Part shown: one piece after another, positions 1 through 7,486 of the stretch
Layout: each line of letters begins with the position of its first letter
Position numbering within the stretch: position 1 is the stretch's first letter
Assembly: GCA_038246345.1 (NCBI GenBank)
Contig: JBBRWA010000033.1
Location: forward strand, 1-29,046
Direction of reading: 5' to 3'
From: M3007 sp038246345
GTDB taxonomy: Bacteria; Bacteroidota; Bacteroidia; Chitinophagales; Saprospiraceae
DNA: 29,046 nt
The notes under the pieces: generated by a model
Seen by the model: only the letters and a program-made list of their open reading frames with translations
What the model was told of the DNA's origin: nothing
Databases searched by the model: none
Program-made: the position numbers and the translations under genes

Positions 1-35
1 CCTCCTCCTTCGATATAGATTTTTACCGCTACCAT
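1..35 (-). CDS. DUF4276-like protein, N-terminal 11 codons only
   Basis: An ATG at 35-33 opens a frame that runs off the window and reads MVAVKIYIEGG. It overlaps the last 7 nt of the upstream ATPase gene (sequence ATGGTAG on the minus strand), which is typical of translationally coupled partners. DUF4276 proteins characteristically begin with a short beta strand followed by an 'EGGGD' turn resembling the first acidic motif of TOPRIM domains, and they are often encoded directly after AAA ATPases. The start and overlap are seen directly. The family call rests on only 11 residues plus context, so it is tentative. Confidence 0.5.
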   Translation of the reverse strand, partial: MVAVKIYIEGG

Positions 36-1216
36 CGCTTGCCCCCTATTTCACCGCGCAACCAGAGTTGCCCTAAGCTATAATCAGAAAGCCAATGCTT
101 AAGATCTTCATTGTTAAGTCGTTTGACCTTGGTTTGTCCGTCCTCTTTTTCAAATACCAATACAGATTCTGGTTGTTGAGAAAGCGCATCAATAAGTACA
201 TCAGAATGGGTCGTTACGATCAGTTGAGTACGTTTGGATGCTTCGATAAGTAAATCAGCAATCTTAGGTAGCACATCTGGGTGAAGGCCCAGTTCTGGTT
301 CTTCAATACAAATCAATGGCGGAGGAGTGGGGTCAAGCAGTAAGGCTAATAGGCATAAATAGCGAAGTGTTCCATCCGAAAGTCGCGTGGCTGGGATGGA
401 AAAGTCTCCTTCTGTAAAGAATATCTGAACAGTGCCGCCTTCTGTGACAATTTCAAAGTCAGTGAGTCCCTCGTACAAATCTTGCAATGCTGTAATTAAT
501 ACTCGTTTTGTGGCGGGGTCTTTTCGCAGCCGTGAGAGGAATATGCCTAAGTTGGAAAAATCGGATTCAAGGCGGTCATTGCGGAGGTCGGCACGTTGGG
601 GTAAACGGAAGATGGTGTTGCGGCCAAAGGACCATTCTCGGTAAATGCGGATACGTTCGTATGCATATTCAAGCTCATGAACAATATGGTTTATCTGGCT
701 ATTGTTTATTCGCTGTGATAATATGGATAAAGAAAAATTGGCAGGTTTAATTTTCTCGGATTTTCTTGTTTTTGCATTCCAAACTGAGATGTTTTTTGAC
801 AGGTCTTTGCGATAAAAAGTAATATGTCTTTCGCGGGTGACATTACCAGACTCAGAAAGAAATTTTTCAGAATTAATATACTCTAATTCAAGATAAATAA
901 GCATATTTAACTGAAAACCGTGAATTAAGCCAGGGGTGTCACCAAGAGTGGCTTCAATAAAAATATTTGGCAACCCTTTATCTCCCTTCCAGGTCCATTC
1001 AGAGAAACCACCTCCCCGGCTAATTACACTGTATAAATTATTGGCATCCTCCTCTCCCTTTGGCAACGCCCGCAACAACTCAAAAATCTCCAAAAAATTC
1101 GACTTCCCCGACCCATTCGCCCCGATCAGCACATTCAAGTCGTGCAATTCCAAATCAAGCCCATCAGGGCCAAATGAAAGCAGGTTGGAAGCTTTGATGT
1201 GTTTTATTAGCCGCAT
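29..1216 (-). CDS. AAA family (OLD/RecF-like) ATPase
   Basis: This 395-aa P-loop ATPase is of the AAA_21/SMC-like type. Visible motifs are a Walker A GANGSGKS at residues 32-39, an ABC-like signature LSDGTLRYL near residue 280, Walker B LICIEEPELGLHP near 305, and a final histidine motif VTTHSDVL. There is no TOPRIM domain on the same chain, so it is an ATPase-only protein, unlike full-length OLD nucleases. The start was set at ATG 1216 because the longer frame begins with a TTG at 1237 inside the TATATTTG promoter box. It overlaps the downstream DUF4276-like gene by 7 nt, so the two probably act together. Such pairs are usually accessory genes linked to phage or plasmid conflict; that role is inferred. 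Confidence 0.85.
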   Translation of the reverse strand: MRLIKHIKASNLLSFGPDGLDLELHDLNVLIGANGSGKSNFLEIFELLRALPKGEEDANNLYSVISRGGGFSEWTWKGDKGLPNIFIEATLGDTPGLIHGFQLNMLIYLELEYINSEKFLSESGNVTRERHITFYRKDLSKNISVWNAKTRKSEKIKPANFSLSILSQRINNSQINHIVHELEYAYERIRIYREWSFGRNTIFRLPQRADLRNDRLESDFSNLGIFLSRLRKDPATKRVLITALQDLYEGLTDFEIVTEGGTVQIFFTEGDFSIPATRLSDGTLRYLCLLALLLDPTPPPLICIEEPELGLHPDVLPKIADLLIEASKRTQLIVTTHSDVLIDALSQQPESVLVFEKEDGQTKVKRLNNEDLKHWLSDYSLGQLWLRGEIGGKRW

Positions 1217-1234
1217 TTCAGGGTATTTTAAGGG

Positions 1235-1242
1235 CAAATATA
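1235..1242 (-). promoter_or_regulatory. -7 promoter box of the ATPase gene
   Basis: TATATTTG on the minus strand matches the Bacteroidota -7 consensus TAnnTTTG and lies 19 nt upstream of the chosen ATG at 1216. No clear -33 TTTG was seen at the expected distance. Confidence 0.5.
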
Positions 1243-1246
1243 AAGA

Positions 1247-1277
1247 AACCGGGCGAAGCTATATCCTTCGTCCGGTT
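1247..1277 (-). terminator. Intrinsic terminator after thrS
   Basis: A 12-bp stem (AACCGGACGAAG pairing with CTTCGCCCGGTT on the minus strand, one G-U) with a 7-nt loop is followed by TTTCTTTAT. It lies 27 nt beyond the thrS stop and directly abuts the promoter box of the next gene. Confidence 0.7.
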
Positions 1278-1303
1278 CTGATTGCATAATGGCGTAATTT
1301 AAC

Positions 1304-3226
1304 CTACAACAACCCCTTCACCATCTCCGCAAACGCATCCACGCTCACAGCGCCCTGGTCGCCATCGCCGCCTTGCTTGCGCACGCTGACCGTGCCAGCT
1401 TCCACCTCTTTTTCGCCCACAATGAGCAAGAACGGTATCCGCTTCATCTCGTTGTCACGGATTTTCCGCCCGATGGTCTCGTTGCGGTCGTCCACAAAGC
1501 CACGCAGGTCTTGCGCTTCGAGGGCTTGCTTCACTTGTAGCGAGTATTCCACAAACTTGTCAGACACGGGCAGTATGGCAAACTGCTCCGGCGAAAGCCA
1601 AAGCGGGAACTTGCCGGCGCAGTGCTCGATCAATACCGCTGTGAAGCGTTCCATGGAGCCAAACGGCGCACGGTGTATCATCACGGGGCGGTGCGGTTGG
1701 TTGTCGGCCCCGACGTATGTGAGGTCGAAGCGCTCCGGCAGGTTGTAGTCGACTTGAATGGTGCCGAGCTGCCAGGAACGTCCCAGGGCGTCTTTCACCA
1801 TGAAGTCGAGCTTGGGGCCGTAGAAGGCCGCTTCGCCCAGGGCAGTCACGGTCACCAAGCCGGATTCTGCCGCGGCCTCAATGATCGCTTGTTCTGCTTT
1901 TGCCCAGTTTTCATCGGAACCGATGTACTTGGATTTGTTTTCCGGGTCACGGAGGCTTATTTGAGCCGTGTAATCATCAAAACCCAGCTTCGCCAGTACA
2001 AAGCGGGTAAGATCCAATACCGCCAGGAATTCGTCTTTTACCTGTTCCTGTGTGCAGAAAATGTGTGCATCGTCTTGGGTAAAGCCGCGTACACGGGTGA
2101 GGCCGTGCAGCTCGCCCGACATTTCATAGCGATATACGGTGCCGAACTCCGCAAAACGAATCGGAAGTTCCCGGTAGGAGCGCGGACGGTGGCCGTATAT
2201 CTCGCAGTGGTGCGGGCAGTTCATCGGCTTGAGCAGAAATACCTCGTCTTTCGCGGGCGTGAGGATGGGTTGGAAGGAATCCTCCCCGTATTTTTCCCAG
2301 TGACCGCTGGTGACGTAAAGGTTTTTCGAACCGATATGGGGCGTGATAACGGGCTGGTAACCGCGTTTAATCTGTTCTTTTTTCAAAAAATCTTCCAAAC
2401 GCTGGCGCAGTGCGGTGCCTTTGGGCAACCACATCGGTAGACCCTGGCCTACTTTCTCAGAGAACATAAACAACTCCAATTCAGCGCCCAATTTGCGGTG
2501 ATCCCGCTTTTTGGCTTCTTCCAGCATCACCAGGTATTCTTCCAGTTCTTTTTGTTTCGGGAAGGTAATGGCGTAGATGCGGGTGAGTTGTTTGCGCGAA
2601 ATGTCGCCACGCCAGTATGCACCAGCGAGGTTCAGAATCTTGACCGCTTTGATGGTCTCCGTCGACGGGATATGCGGGCCTTTGCAGAGGTCGATGAAGT
2701 TGCCTTGCTGGTAAAAGGTGATTTGGCCATCCTCCAGGCCCTCGATCAGTTCAAGTTTGTACGCGTCGTTTTTTTCGGTAAAAAACTTGATGGCGTCGGC
2801 TTTGGAGACCTCTGTGCGGACGTATTCGCTTTTGGTACGGGCCAATTCGAGCACTTTTTGCTCAATTTTGCTGAAATCAGCAGGAGTGAGCGTGCGGTCG
2901 CCGGTGTCGACATCGTAGTAAAAGCCGTTGTCGATGGCTGGGCCGATGCCGAATTTGGTGCCGGGGAAGAGTGACTCTAGCGCCTCTGCGAGCAGGTGGG
3001 CGGAGGAGTGCCAGTAGGTTTGCTTGCCTGCTTTATCGTCCCATTTGTGGAACACGATGCTGGCGTCGGCGTTGATCGGGCGGGCTAGGTCGCGCACTTC
3101 GCCGTTGACCGATGCGGCCAAAACGACGCGGGCGAGTCCTTCGCTGATGCTTTTTGCCACGTCGAGCGCGGTGGTTCCGGCGGCATACTGACGAACGTTA
3201 CCGTCGGGAAATGTGATGTTAATCAT
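1304..3226 (-). CDS. thrS: Threonyl-tRNA synthetase
   Basis: It charges tRNA-Thr with threonine in the cytoplasm. The 640 aa match the usual length. In order there is an N-terminal TGS domain (from MINITFPDG), the editing domain with an HxxxH pair at His73/His77 (HSSAH), and the class II catalytic core. The core shows the zinc region MNCPHHCEIY, motif 2 around RFAEFGTVYRYE, and motif 3 HRAPFGSMERF, followed by the anticodon-binding domain. The open frame extends 45 codons further upstream, but that part is unlike ThrS and the MINITFPDG start at 3226 matches the family. It is monocistronic, with a TACCTTTG box upstream and a hairpin terminator downstream. Confidence 0.98.
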   Translation of the reverse strand: MINITFPDGNVRQYAAGTTALDVAKSISEGLARVVLAASVNGEVRDLARPINADASIVFHKWDDKAGKQTYWHSSAHLLAEALESLFPGTKFGIGPAIDNGFYYDVDTGDRTLTPADFSKIEQKVLELARTKSEYVRTEVSKADAIKFFTEKNDAYKLELIEGLEDGQITFYQQGNFIDLCKGPHIPSTETIKAVKILNLAGAYWRGDISRKQLTRIYAITFPKQKELEEYLVMLEEAKKRDHRKLGAELELFMFSEKVGQGLPMWLPKGTALRQRLEDFLKKEQIKRGYQPVITPHIGSKNLYVTSGHWEKYGEDSFQPILTPAKDEVFLLKPMNCPHHCEIYGHRPRSYRELPIRFAEFGTVYRYEMSGELHGLTRVRGFTQDDAHIFCTQEQVKDEFLAVLDLTRFVLAKLGFDDYTAQISLRDPENKSKYIGSDENWAKAEQAIIEAAAESGLVTVTALGEAAFYGPKLDFMVKDALGRSWQLGTIQVDYNLPERFDLTYVGADNQPHRPVMIHRAPFGSMERFTAVLIEHCAGKFPLWLSPEQFAILPVSDKFVEYSLQVKQALEAQDLRGFVDDRNETIGRKIRDNEMKRIPFLLIVGEKEVEAGTVSVRKQGGDGDQGAVSVDAFAEMVKGLL

Positions 3227-3314
3227 AAAAAATGAGTGTTTTAGCCCGGCCATACAAAGGTCGGGTGCCCGTGCGCCATACGAACGGCGGGGGCGGTTTG
3301 TGAAAAATGAGGGG

Positions 3315-3322
3315 CAAAGGTA
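3315..3322 (-). promoter_or_regulatory. -7 promoter box upstream of thrS
   Basis: TACCTTTG on the minus strand fits TAnnTTTG. It implies a GC-rich leader of roughly 80 nt (3227-3310) before the thrS ATG, long enough for a regulatory fold; no known riboswitch or T-box was recognised in it. Confidence 0.45.
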
Positions 3323-3391
3323 ATTGGAATTTGGATTTCGGAGTGTGGCTTGCTTAAACACACAGCATTGAACAATATCATGGTCTTGTGA

Positions 3392-3420
3392 TTGTCAATA
3401 AACAACCTTTGCTATATTTG
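3392..3420 (+). promoter_or_regulatory. Bacteroidota-type promoter of the unknown gene pair
   Basis: A TTG at 3392-3394 and TATATTTG at 3413-3420 are separated by 18 bp, matching the -33/-7 spacing of Bacteroidota primary sigma promoters. Transcription would start near 3427, about 28 nt before the TTG start at 3456. Confidence 0.6.
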
Positions 3421-3455
3421 CTGGGAGTATTAATAATTAAACTAAGCAAAATACC

Positions 3456-3989
3456 TTGGAAAACCTATTTATTGATGATTTGCGGCACATTTGCCCTGAA
3501 ATTTCGCCAAAACAATGTGACACCTTTGCAGAAGGTTGCGCGGTCGCTATGGAGGAAAATAGTCATCTTTCACCAGTAGAATTACTTGTTGATGGAGATT
3601 TCTCTAATAAGTATTTGGTATCTTGGAGTGAACCATCTTCCAAAAGAGGCTGGAAAGAACCTCGAGATTTTGCAGAAGCTGGAGCTATTGCCTTGGCATT
3701 TTATCTAACAACTTCATTGACGGAATACCAAGTTGTGGAACAGGCACCCATTGGGAAAGGTGGTTTTGATTATTTCCTTGGCTATAAAGAAGACCATCCT
3801 AAATATGATCCAGATAATTTTATGAATGCTCGGTTGGAAATTTCTGGAACAAGTCAGGGGGTAAAGGCGTTAGCTAGACGCGTGCAAAAAAAACTCGAAC
3901 AGGTCAAACAATCTGATGGATGGAACATTCCAGCTTATATTGCCGTTACAGATTTTAGCAAACCGCTTACTTACATAAAAAAGAAATGA
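3456..3989 (+). CDS. Unknown protein, first gene of a coupled pair
   Basis: This is a 177-aa soluble protein I do not recognise. The frame opens with TTG at 3456, and the first internal Met is residue 36. TTG is favoured because it lies at a normal distance from the promoter at 3392-3420 and the residues before Met36 look coding. The middle carries a glycine-rich segment GKGGFDYFLGYK followed by ARLEISG, and the C-terminus is a basic amphipathic helix ending in LTYIKKK. There is no signal peptide or membrane segment. The last 4 nt overlap the next gene (ATGA), so the two are translationally coupled. The spacing of D/E/K residues could fit a nuclease-like fold, but that is speculation. Confidence 0.75.
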   Translation: MENLFIDDLRHICPEISPKQCDTFAEGCAVAMEENSHLSPVELLVDGDFSNKYLVSWSEPSSKRGWKEPRDFAEAGAIALAFYLTTSLTEYQVVEQAPIGKGGFDYFLGYKEDHPKYDPDNFMNARLEISGTSQGVKALARRVQKKLEQVKQSDGWNIPAYIAVTDFSKPLTYIKKK

Positions 3990-5329
3990 GTAACGCCCGG
4001 CAAATGCACCGTGAAGCAATGAATATTGTAAACCAAGCTCAATTGGCTCTTGAGTCTGGCGAAAGGGCTCGTTATGAAATTTTGCTTCGTGAGGCTTATA
4101 TAAAAGAACAAGAAGCTGCCTGGGAATTATTGCATAAATCTGATGCAGAACCGACCCGTTCAATTTTATTCAGGAGTGCCGCTCAATTAGCAATTGAGTG
4201 TGGTGAATTCAAAGCTGCTGAAAAGCTCGTTGCAGCAGCCTTATTTGGAAATCCGCCAATCGAAATCCAGCTTGAACTTCGCGAACTAAACCAGCAAATC
4301 TTTACATATCTTGAATGGGCGCAAATGATTGATAATTCTGCGCTTACCAATGATTATCTTCAGATGCTTCGGCAGAAGGCCCTTAATGTACGTATTAAAC
4401 CTAAAAACCCAACGTATGGATCTGCTGTAATGCTTGACACTATAATTGATGTGCTTCGAAAACTACGCGAGTCCTTTCGAAATTTCCTTGATATTGATTT
4501 TCGAAAAAGCTTCAGTGAGCAGAAGTTCCCAAATCAAGAAAAATTACTCGCTAGTCTTAGAAATGAAGCTGTATTACTACTTTCTAATGTAAAGTTTACG
4601 AGTTTTTCCGCAAGCATTGCTCCCGATTTACGTGTAATGACAAGCATTTACACTGATGAGATCACAGAATGGAAATCTGGTATCTTCGACAGGTTTAAAT
4701 CTGATGTATTTCAAATGGGATATGATTCGATTCCTGAATTAAAACCGCTTACAGAGCGTTATTCAAACGAAGAACGCAGAAAAATTTTTAATCCTATAAT
4801 TGATTTATTCAAGGATAGCAATTCCTATAATTTTACTTTAACAGATGCGTCGTTCGCTGTGGAAGAACGAAAATTCAGGCCAGTTTCAAAACCTGTTCGT
4901 GATGTATTAATTCCTGCGCTTCTGCCAAATGAACAGCAACCAGAGCGGGAGCTTTTCCAAAGCTTTGGGCTCGCTGACCCGCAGTCTGGGGGGGCTATTT
5001 CAAAACCAAATGTGATTACTTCGCAGGCGCTTACAACGGCAGAGTTTAGAGTTTCACTAGAAAAAATCCAATTTGAAAAAGAAGAATTGATATTGAGAGA
5101 GCCAATTGAAGTCGAAATAAAATATGACAAACCTGTTTTTTCTATTAACGCTGAATTGTTGAAAATTCGAGTTAATGCCTACGACTATTCCGCTGTTTTG
5201 AAGGAGTTTCAACGGAGTTTTATTGAAGAATACCGAGACATCAAAGCAAAAACAAGTACTGAACTTACGTTTGAAGAGCAGCAATCTTTGGCATTCTTAG
5301 AATCAGTTGTATTTGCTGAAACCCAATAG
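3986..5329 (+). CDS. Unknown helical (TPR-like N-terminus) protein, second gene of the pair
   Basis: This 447-aa protein starts on the ATG of an ATGA overlap with the preceding gene. Residues 1 to about 105 look like a helical hairpin array (ARQMHREAMNIVNQA, then EPTRSILFRSAAQLAIECGEFKAAEKLV), a layout I associate with a family of uncharacterised, TPR-related bacterial proteins. A charged, mostly helical middle follows. The C-terminal 100 residues (from about SLEKIQFEKEELI) are beta-rich and end in an acidic tail. There is no signal peptide, no membrane segment and no catalytic motif that I recognise. Codon use and AT content resemble the first gene and are more AT-rich than thrS. The function is unknown. 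Confidence 0.8.
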   Translation: MSNARQMHREAMNIVNQAQLALESGERARYEILLREAYIKEQEAAWELLHKSDAEPTRSILFRSAAQLAIECGEFKAAEKLVAAALFGNPPIEIQLELRELNQQIFTYLEWAQMIDNSALTNDYLQMLRQKALNVRIKPKNPTYGSAVMLDTIIDVLRKLRESFRNFLDIDFRKSFSEQKFPNQEKLLASLRNEAVLLLSNVKFTSFSASIAPDLRVMTSIYTDEITEWKSGIFDRFKSDVFQMGYDSIPELKPLTERYSNEERRKIFNPIIDLFKDSNSYNFTLTDASFAVEERKFRPVSKPVRDVLIPALLPNEQQPERELFQSFGLADPQSGGAISKPNVITSQALTTAEFRVSLEKIQFEKEELILREPIEVEIKYDKPVFSINAELLKIRVNAYDYSAVLKEFQRSFIEEYRDIKAKTSTELTFEEQQSLAFLESVVFAETQ

Positions 5330-5731
5330 TTCAATAGATACGCAATAGTTTTACAATTGTGGTTTGGGAGGGTAGCGTGGATTATCCGTTTTCCATTCTT
5401 TTTGGAATTATACTTTTTATTTTGGAAAGGTAGGCAGACAAAGGCTCACCAGGTATTTGAGAAAAAAATATAGTCCACTTCATGGAAAGGTACCAATGCA
5501 GTGTCATTTCGAAACGGCCTTATTCCCGTGTTATTTTTGCAGGGAGGAATCAGGTTGGGCTGAATTGGTCATAACTTATTCGTCAGACCACAAAAAGTGG
5601 TCGGACGAGGGCCTATTTGGTGTGACGATTTTTCTTCGTCCGTCCAATAAGTATGCTCAAACGCCTGAATTTACCCCTGTTTTCCTTGCAATAAAAATAA
5701 GGGATGATTCTTGTTTTAAGCGGTAGTAAGA
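5330..5731. other. Gene-free stretch with one hairpin
   Basis: About 400 bp without a convincing gene. A frame at 5457-5726 opens with TTG and has no recognisable protein pattern. At 5580-5608 there is a 12-bp stem (TCGTCAGACCAC / GTGGTCGGACGA, one mismatch) with an AAAAA loop. The text around 5500-5550 (GTCATTTCGAAACGG ... GGGAGGAATC) resembles dispersed intergenic repeats of this phylum; that is a recollection and was not checked. Confidence 0.4.
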
Positions 5732-6637
5732 TCAAATATCCCCTTCCTCCACAAACGCCCACCTCAAAAAATCCCCCATGGCTTTCCCCCAAGTCTCCGG
5801 ATCGTGCCGCCCTTCCTCTATTTCCAGGTATCGGATGGATGCATCGCGAAACCCCTTGCTTTGAATGACTTTGATTAAAGCCAAGGTGTCGTCAATCGAA
5901 TCAATCACCCCATTATTGTTGCGGTCGTCTTCCTCGTCGAGTGTGCCACATTGAAACCAAAAGTACTGGTCTTTATTGACAAAGACAGTTTGCTGCACGA
6001 TGTCGTGCATAATTCTATCGGCATCCGGGTCTTCTGGATTCACATGCGAAGAACGCCACCATAGCGCCCCGGAAAACACACCAATGGTGCCAAAAATATC
6101 CTGATTGGCCCAGCCAATATCGAAAGCAGACAGCCCACCTAGGGAGAACCCAGCAATGGCGCAATCTTCCGGCAGGTCGGAAAGGCGGTATTGGCGGAAA
6201 AGAAAAGGCAATAATTCGGATACAATAAAGGTGTTGTAGCTCCCGGCTTTGTCGCCCCGACCTTTATAATCAGCCTGCTGGGCCGTGCCATACTCCCGTA
6301 TCCGCTCACTGGAAGTATAAACGCCAACAGCAATGATGGGTGGTATTTCCTCCACCTCATACAACGCCTCCAAAATAGCCCTGAAACCTGAAACCTCTGA
6401 AACCTGAAACCCTGAAACCTCCTTTGAGTGCATGCGCGGGAGGTCTTGACCATCATTAAACAGCACAAAAGGGTACAAGCGTCTTTTTCTCAAATCATAA
6501 TTCGGCGGCAAGTAAACATCCAGCCGTACATCCCTATCCAGGGAAACAGACAAAAACTGATGCGTTTGAACCGTTGGCGGCAACTTTTCCCGTAACATGC
6601 TCAGCAGCGCCCGCGCCGGATTTTTCCAAAATTTCAT
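5732..6637 (-). CDS. Esterase family alpha/beta hydrolase
   Basis: The 301-aa protein resembles the putative esterase (Esterase_D/Fes-like) family. Its nucleophile motif is GFSLGG at residues 163-168 (Ser165), with a likely catalytic His in EGRHDPETW near the C-terminus and an early strand YPFVLFNDGQD. An EF-hand-like acidic loop (DRNNNGVIDSIDD) lies near residue 245. There is no signal peptide, so it is probably cytoplasmic; the substrate is unknown. Residues 73-86 are not family sequence: they are the translation of an inserted heptamer repeat (6380-6420) that keeps the frame open. It lies downstream of cmk on the same strand, separated by the AACTCAT array. Confidence 0.85.
   Translation of the reverse strand: MKFWKNPARALLSMLREKLPPTVQTHQFLSVSLDRDVRLDVYLPPNYDLRKRRLYPFVLFNDGQDLPRMHSKEVSGFQVSEVSGFRAILEALYEVEEIPPIIAVGVYTSSERIREYGTAQQADYKGRGDKAGSYNTFIVSELLPFLFRQYRLSDLPEDCAIAGFSLGGLSAFDIGWANQDIFGTIGVFSGALWWRSSHVNPEDPDADRIMHDIVQQTVFVNKDQYFWFQCGTLDEEDDRNNNGVIDSIDDTLALIKVIQSKGFRDASIRYLEIEEGRHDPETWGKAMGDFLRWAFVEEGDI
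6380..6420. repeat. TGAAACC heptamer run inside the esterase gene
   Basis: Five TGAAACC units at 6382, 6389, 6398, 6405 and 6413 are separated by 0-2 extra bases. It belongs to the same family as the elements at 8767, 11139 and 12902. The insertion preserves the reading frame and encodes the SGFQVSEVSGF-type segment. Confidence 0.9.
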
Positions 6638-6679
6638 GCTGCTCGAACTCTAAAAAGGATTTACAAAAACGAAATTGCA

Positions 6680-6775
6680 AACTCATAACTCATAACTCAT
6701 AACTCATAACTCATAACTCATAACTCATAACTCATAACTCATAACTCATAACTCATAACTCATAACTCATAACTC
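6680..6775. repeat. Tandem heptanucleotide array (AACTCAT)13
   Basis: Thirteen perfect copies of AACTCAT (6680-6770) are followed by a partial AACTC. The array separates cmk from the esterase gene and overlaps the last codons of cmk: the final Leu codon and the TGA stop of cmk are repeat sequence. No base differs between units, so it is young or actively slipping. Confidence 0.97.
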
Positions 6776-7441
6776 TATTCTTTCTTTAGCCAGCGCCAAC
6801 GCTTTCTCCAACTGCTGATCTTCCGAAAGCAAGGTATTGTCGATCACTACGGAATCTTCGGCCTCGCGCAGCGGACTGTCGGCGCGGGAAGAGTCGATGC
6901 GGTCGCGTTCGAGCAGGTTGTGCTGAATTTGGTTCCAATCGGCATCGATGCCCTTTGCGGCCAGTTCCAGGTGTCGGCGACTGGTGCGCACATCGGAATC
7001 GGCGACGAGGAATATTTTCAGTTCGGCATCTTGGAATACCACGGTGCCGATGTCGCGGCCATCGGCGACTAGGGCGCGGCGTTTGCCCATGCTTTGTTGT
7101 TGCTTCACCATGTCGCGTCGCACGGCGGAGATGGTAGAAACCGGGCTCACGTGTTCGCTCACGCGCATCTCCCGGATGTCGCGCTCCACGTCGCGGCCGT
7201 TGAGGAAGGTGCGGTTTTGCCCTTTTATCCTTTCAAAGTGGATTTCAATGTCTTGCAAGGCTGCCGCCACCTTTTCGGGGTCGTTGTAATCGATGTTTTG
7301 CTCCAGGAAATACAGCGTCACGGCGCGGTACATGGCACCGGAATCGAGGTAAGCGTAGTGCAAGGATTTGGCCAGGGCTTTGGCCAGGGTGCTTTTGCCG
7401 CAGGAAGAGAGGCCATCAATGGCGATGATAATACGTTTCAT
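6767..7441 (-). CDS. cmk: Cytidylate kinase
   Basis: It phosphorylates CMP/dCMP with ATP in pyrimidine nucleotide synthesis. The 224-aa protein has a P-loop GLSSCGKS at residues 10-17, the substrate motif YLDSGAMYRAVT, VADGRDIGTVVF in the centre, and the lid RDRIDSSRADSPLREAEDS. ATG 7441 (MKRIIIAIDG) fits the family better than the 9-codon longer frame. The C-terminus runs straight into the heptamer array, which supplies the last residue and the stop; whether an ancestral tail was lost cannot be told. It is divergent from the glycosyltransferase gene, with 45 bp between the starts. Confidence 0.96.
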   Translation of the reverse strand: MKRIIIAIDGLSSCGKSTLAKALAKSLHYAYLDSGAMYRAVTLYFLEQNIDYNDPEKVAAALQDIEIHFERIKGQNRTFLNGRDVERDIREMRVSEHVSPVSTISAVRRDMVKQQQSMGKRRALVADGRDIGTVVFQDAELKIFLVADSDVRTSRRHLELAAKGIDADWNQIQHNLLERDRIDSSRADSPLREAEDSVVIDNTLLSEDQQLEKALALAKERIEL

Positions 7442-7486
7442 AAGCGAGCTGCAAAGGTGGGGAATCACGCTACTTTTACCGCCTGT

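Noticed and set aside
1622..2440. Long plus-strand frame (272 codons) opposite thrS
   Set aside because: It is the reverse of a clearly conserved synthetase gene, has no protein-family pattern, and no promoter box precedes it.
3227..3310. Riboswitch or T-box in the thrS leader
   Set aside because: The leader is GC-rich and could fold, but no T-box or known riboswitch motif was recognised.
5457..5726. 89-codon ORF in the gap before the esterase
   Set aside because: It opens with TTG, has no family pattern, and contains a 12-bp hairpin in its middle.
6680..6775. CRISPR array
   Set aside because: The repeat unit is 7 nt with no spacers, and no cas genes are present.
7094..7486. 131-codon N-terminal extension of the glycosyltransferase
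   Set aside because: It is antisense to cmk and has no family similarity; a promoter-like box and ATG 7487 give a normal protein.
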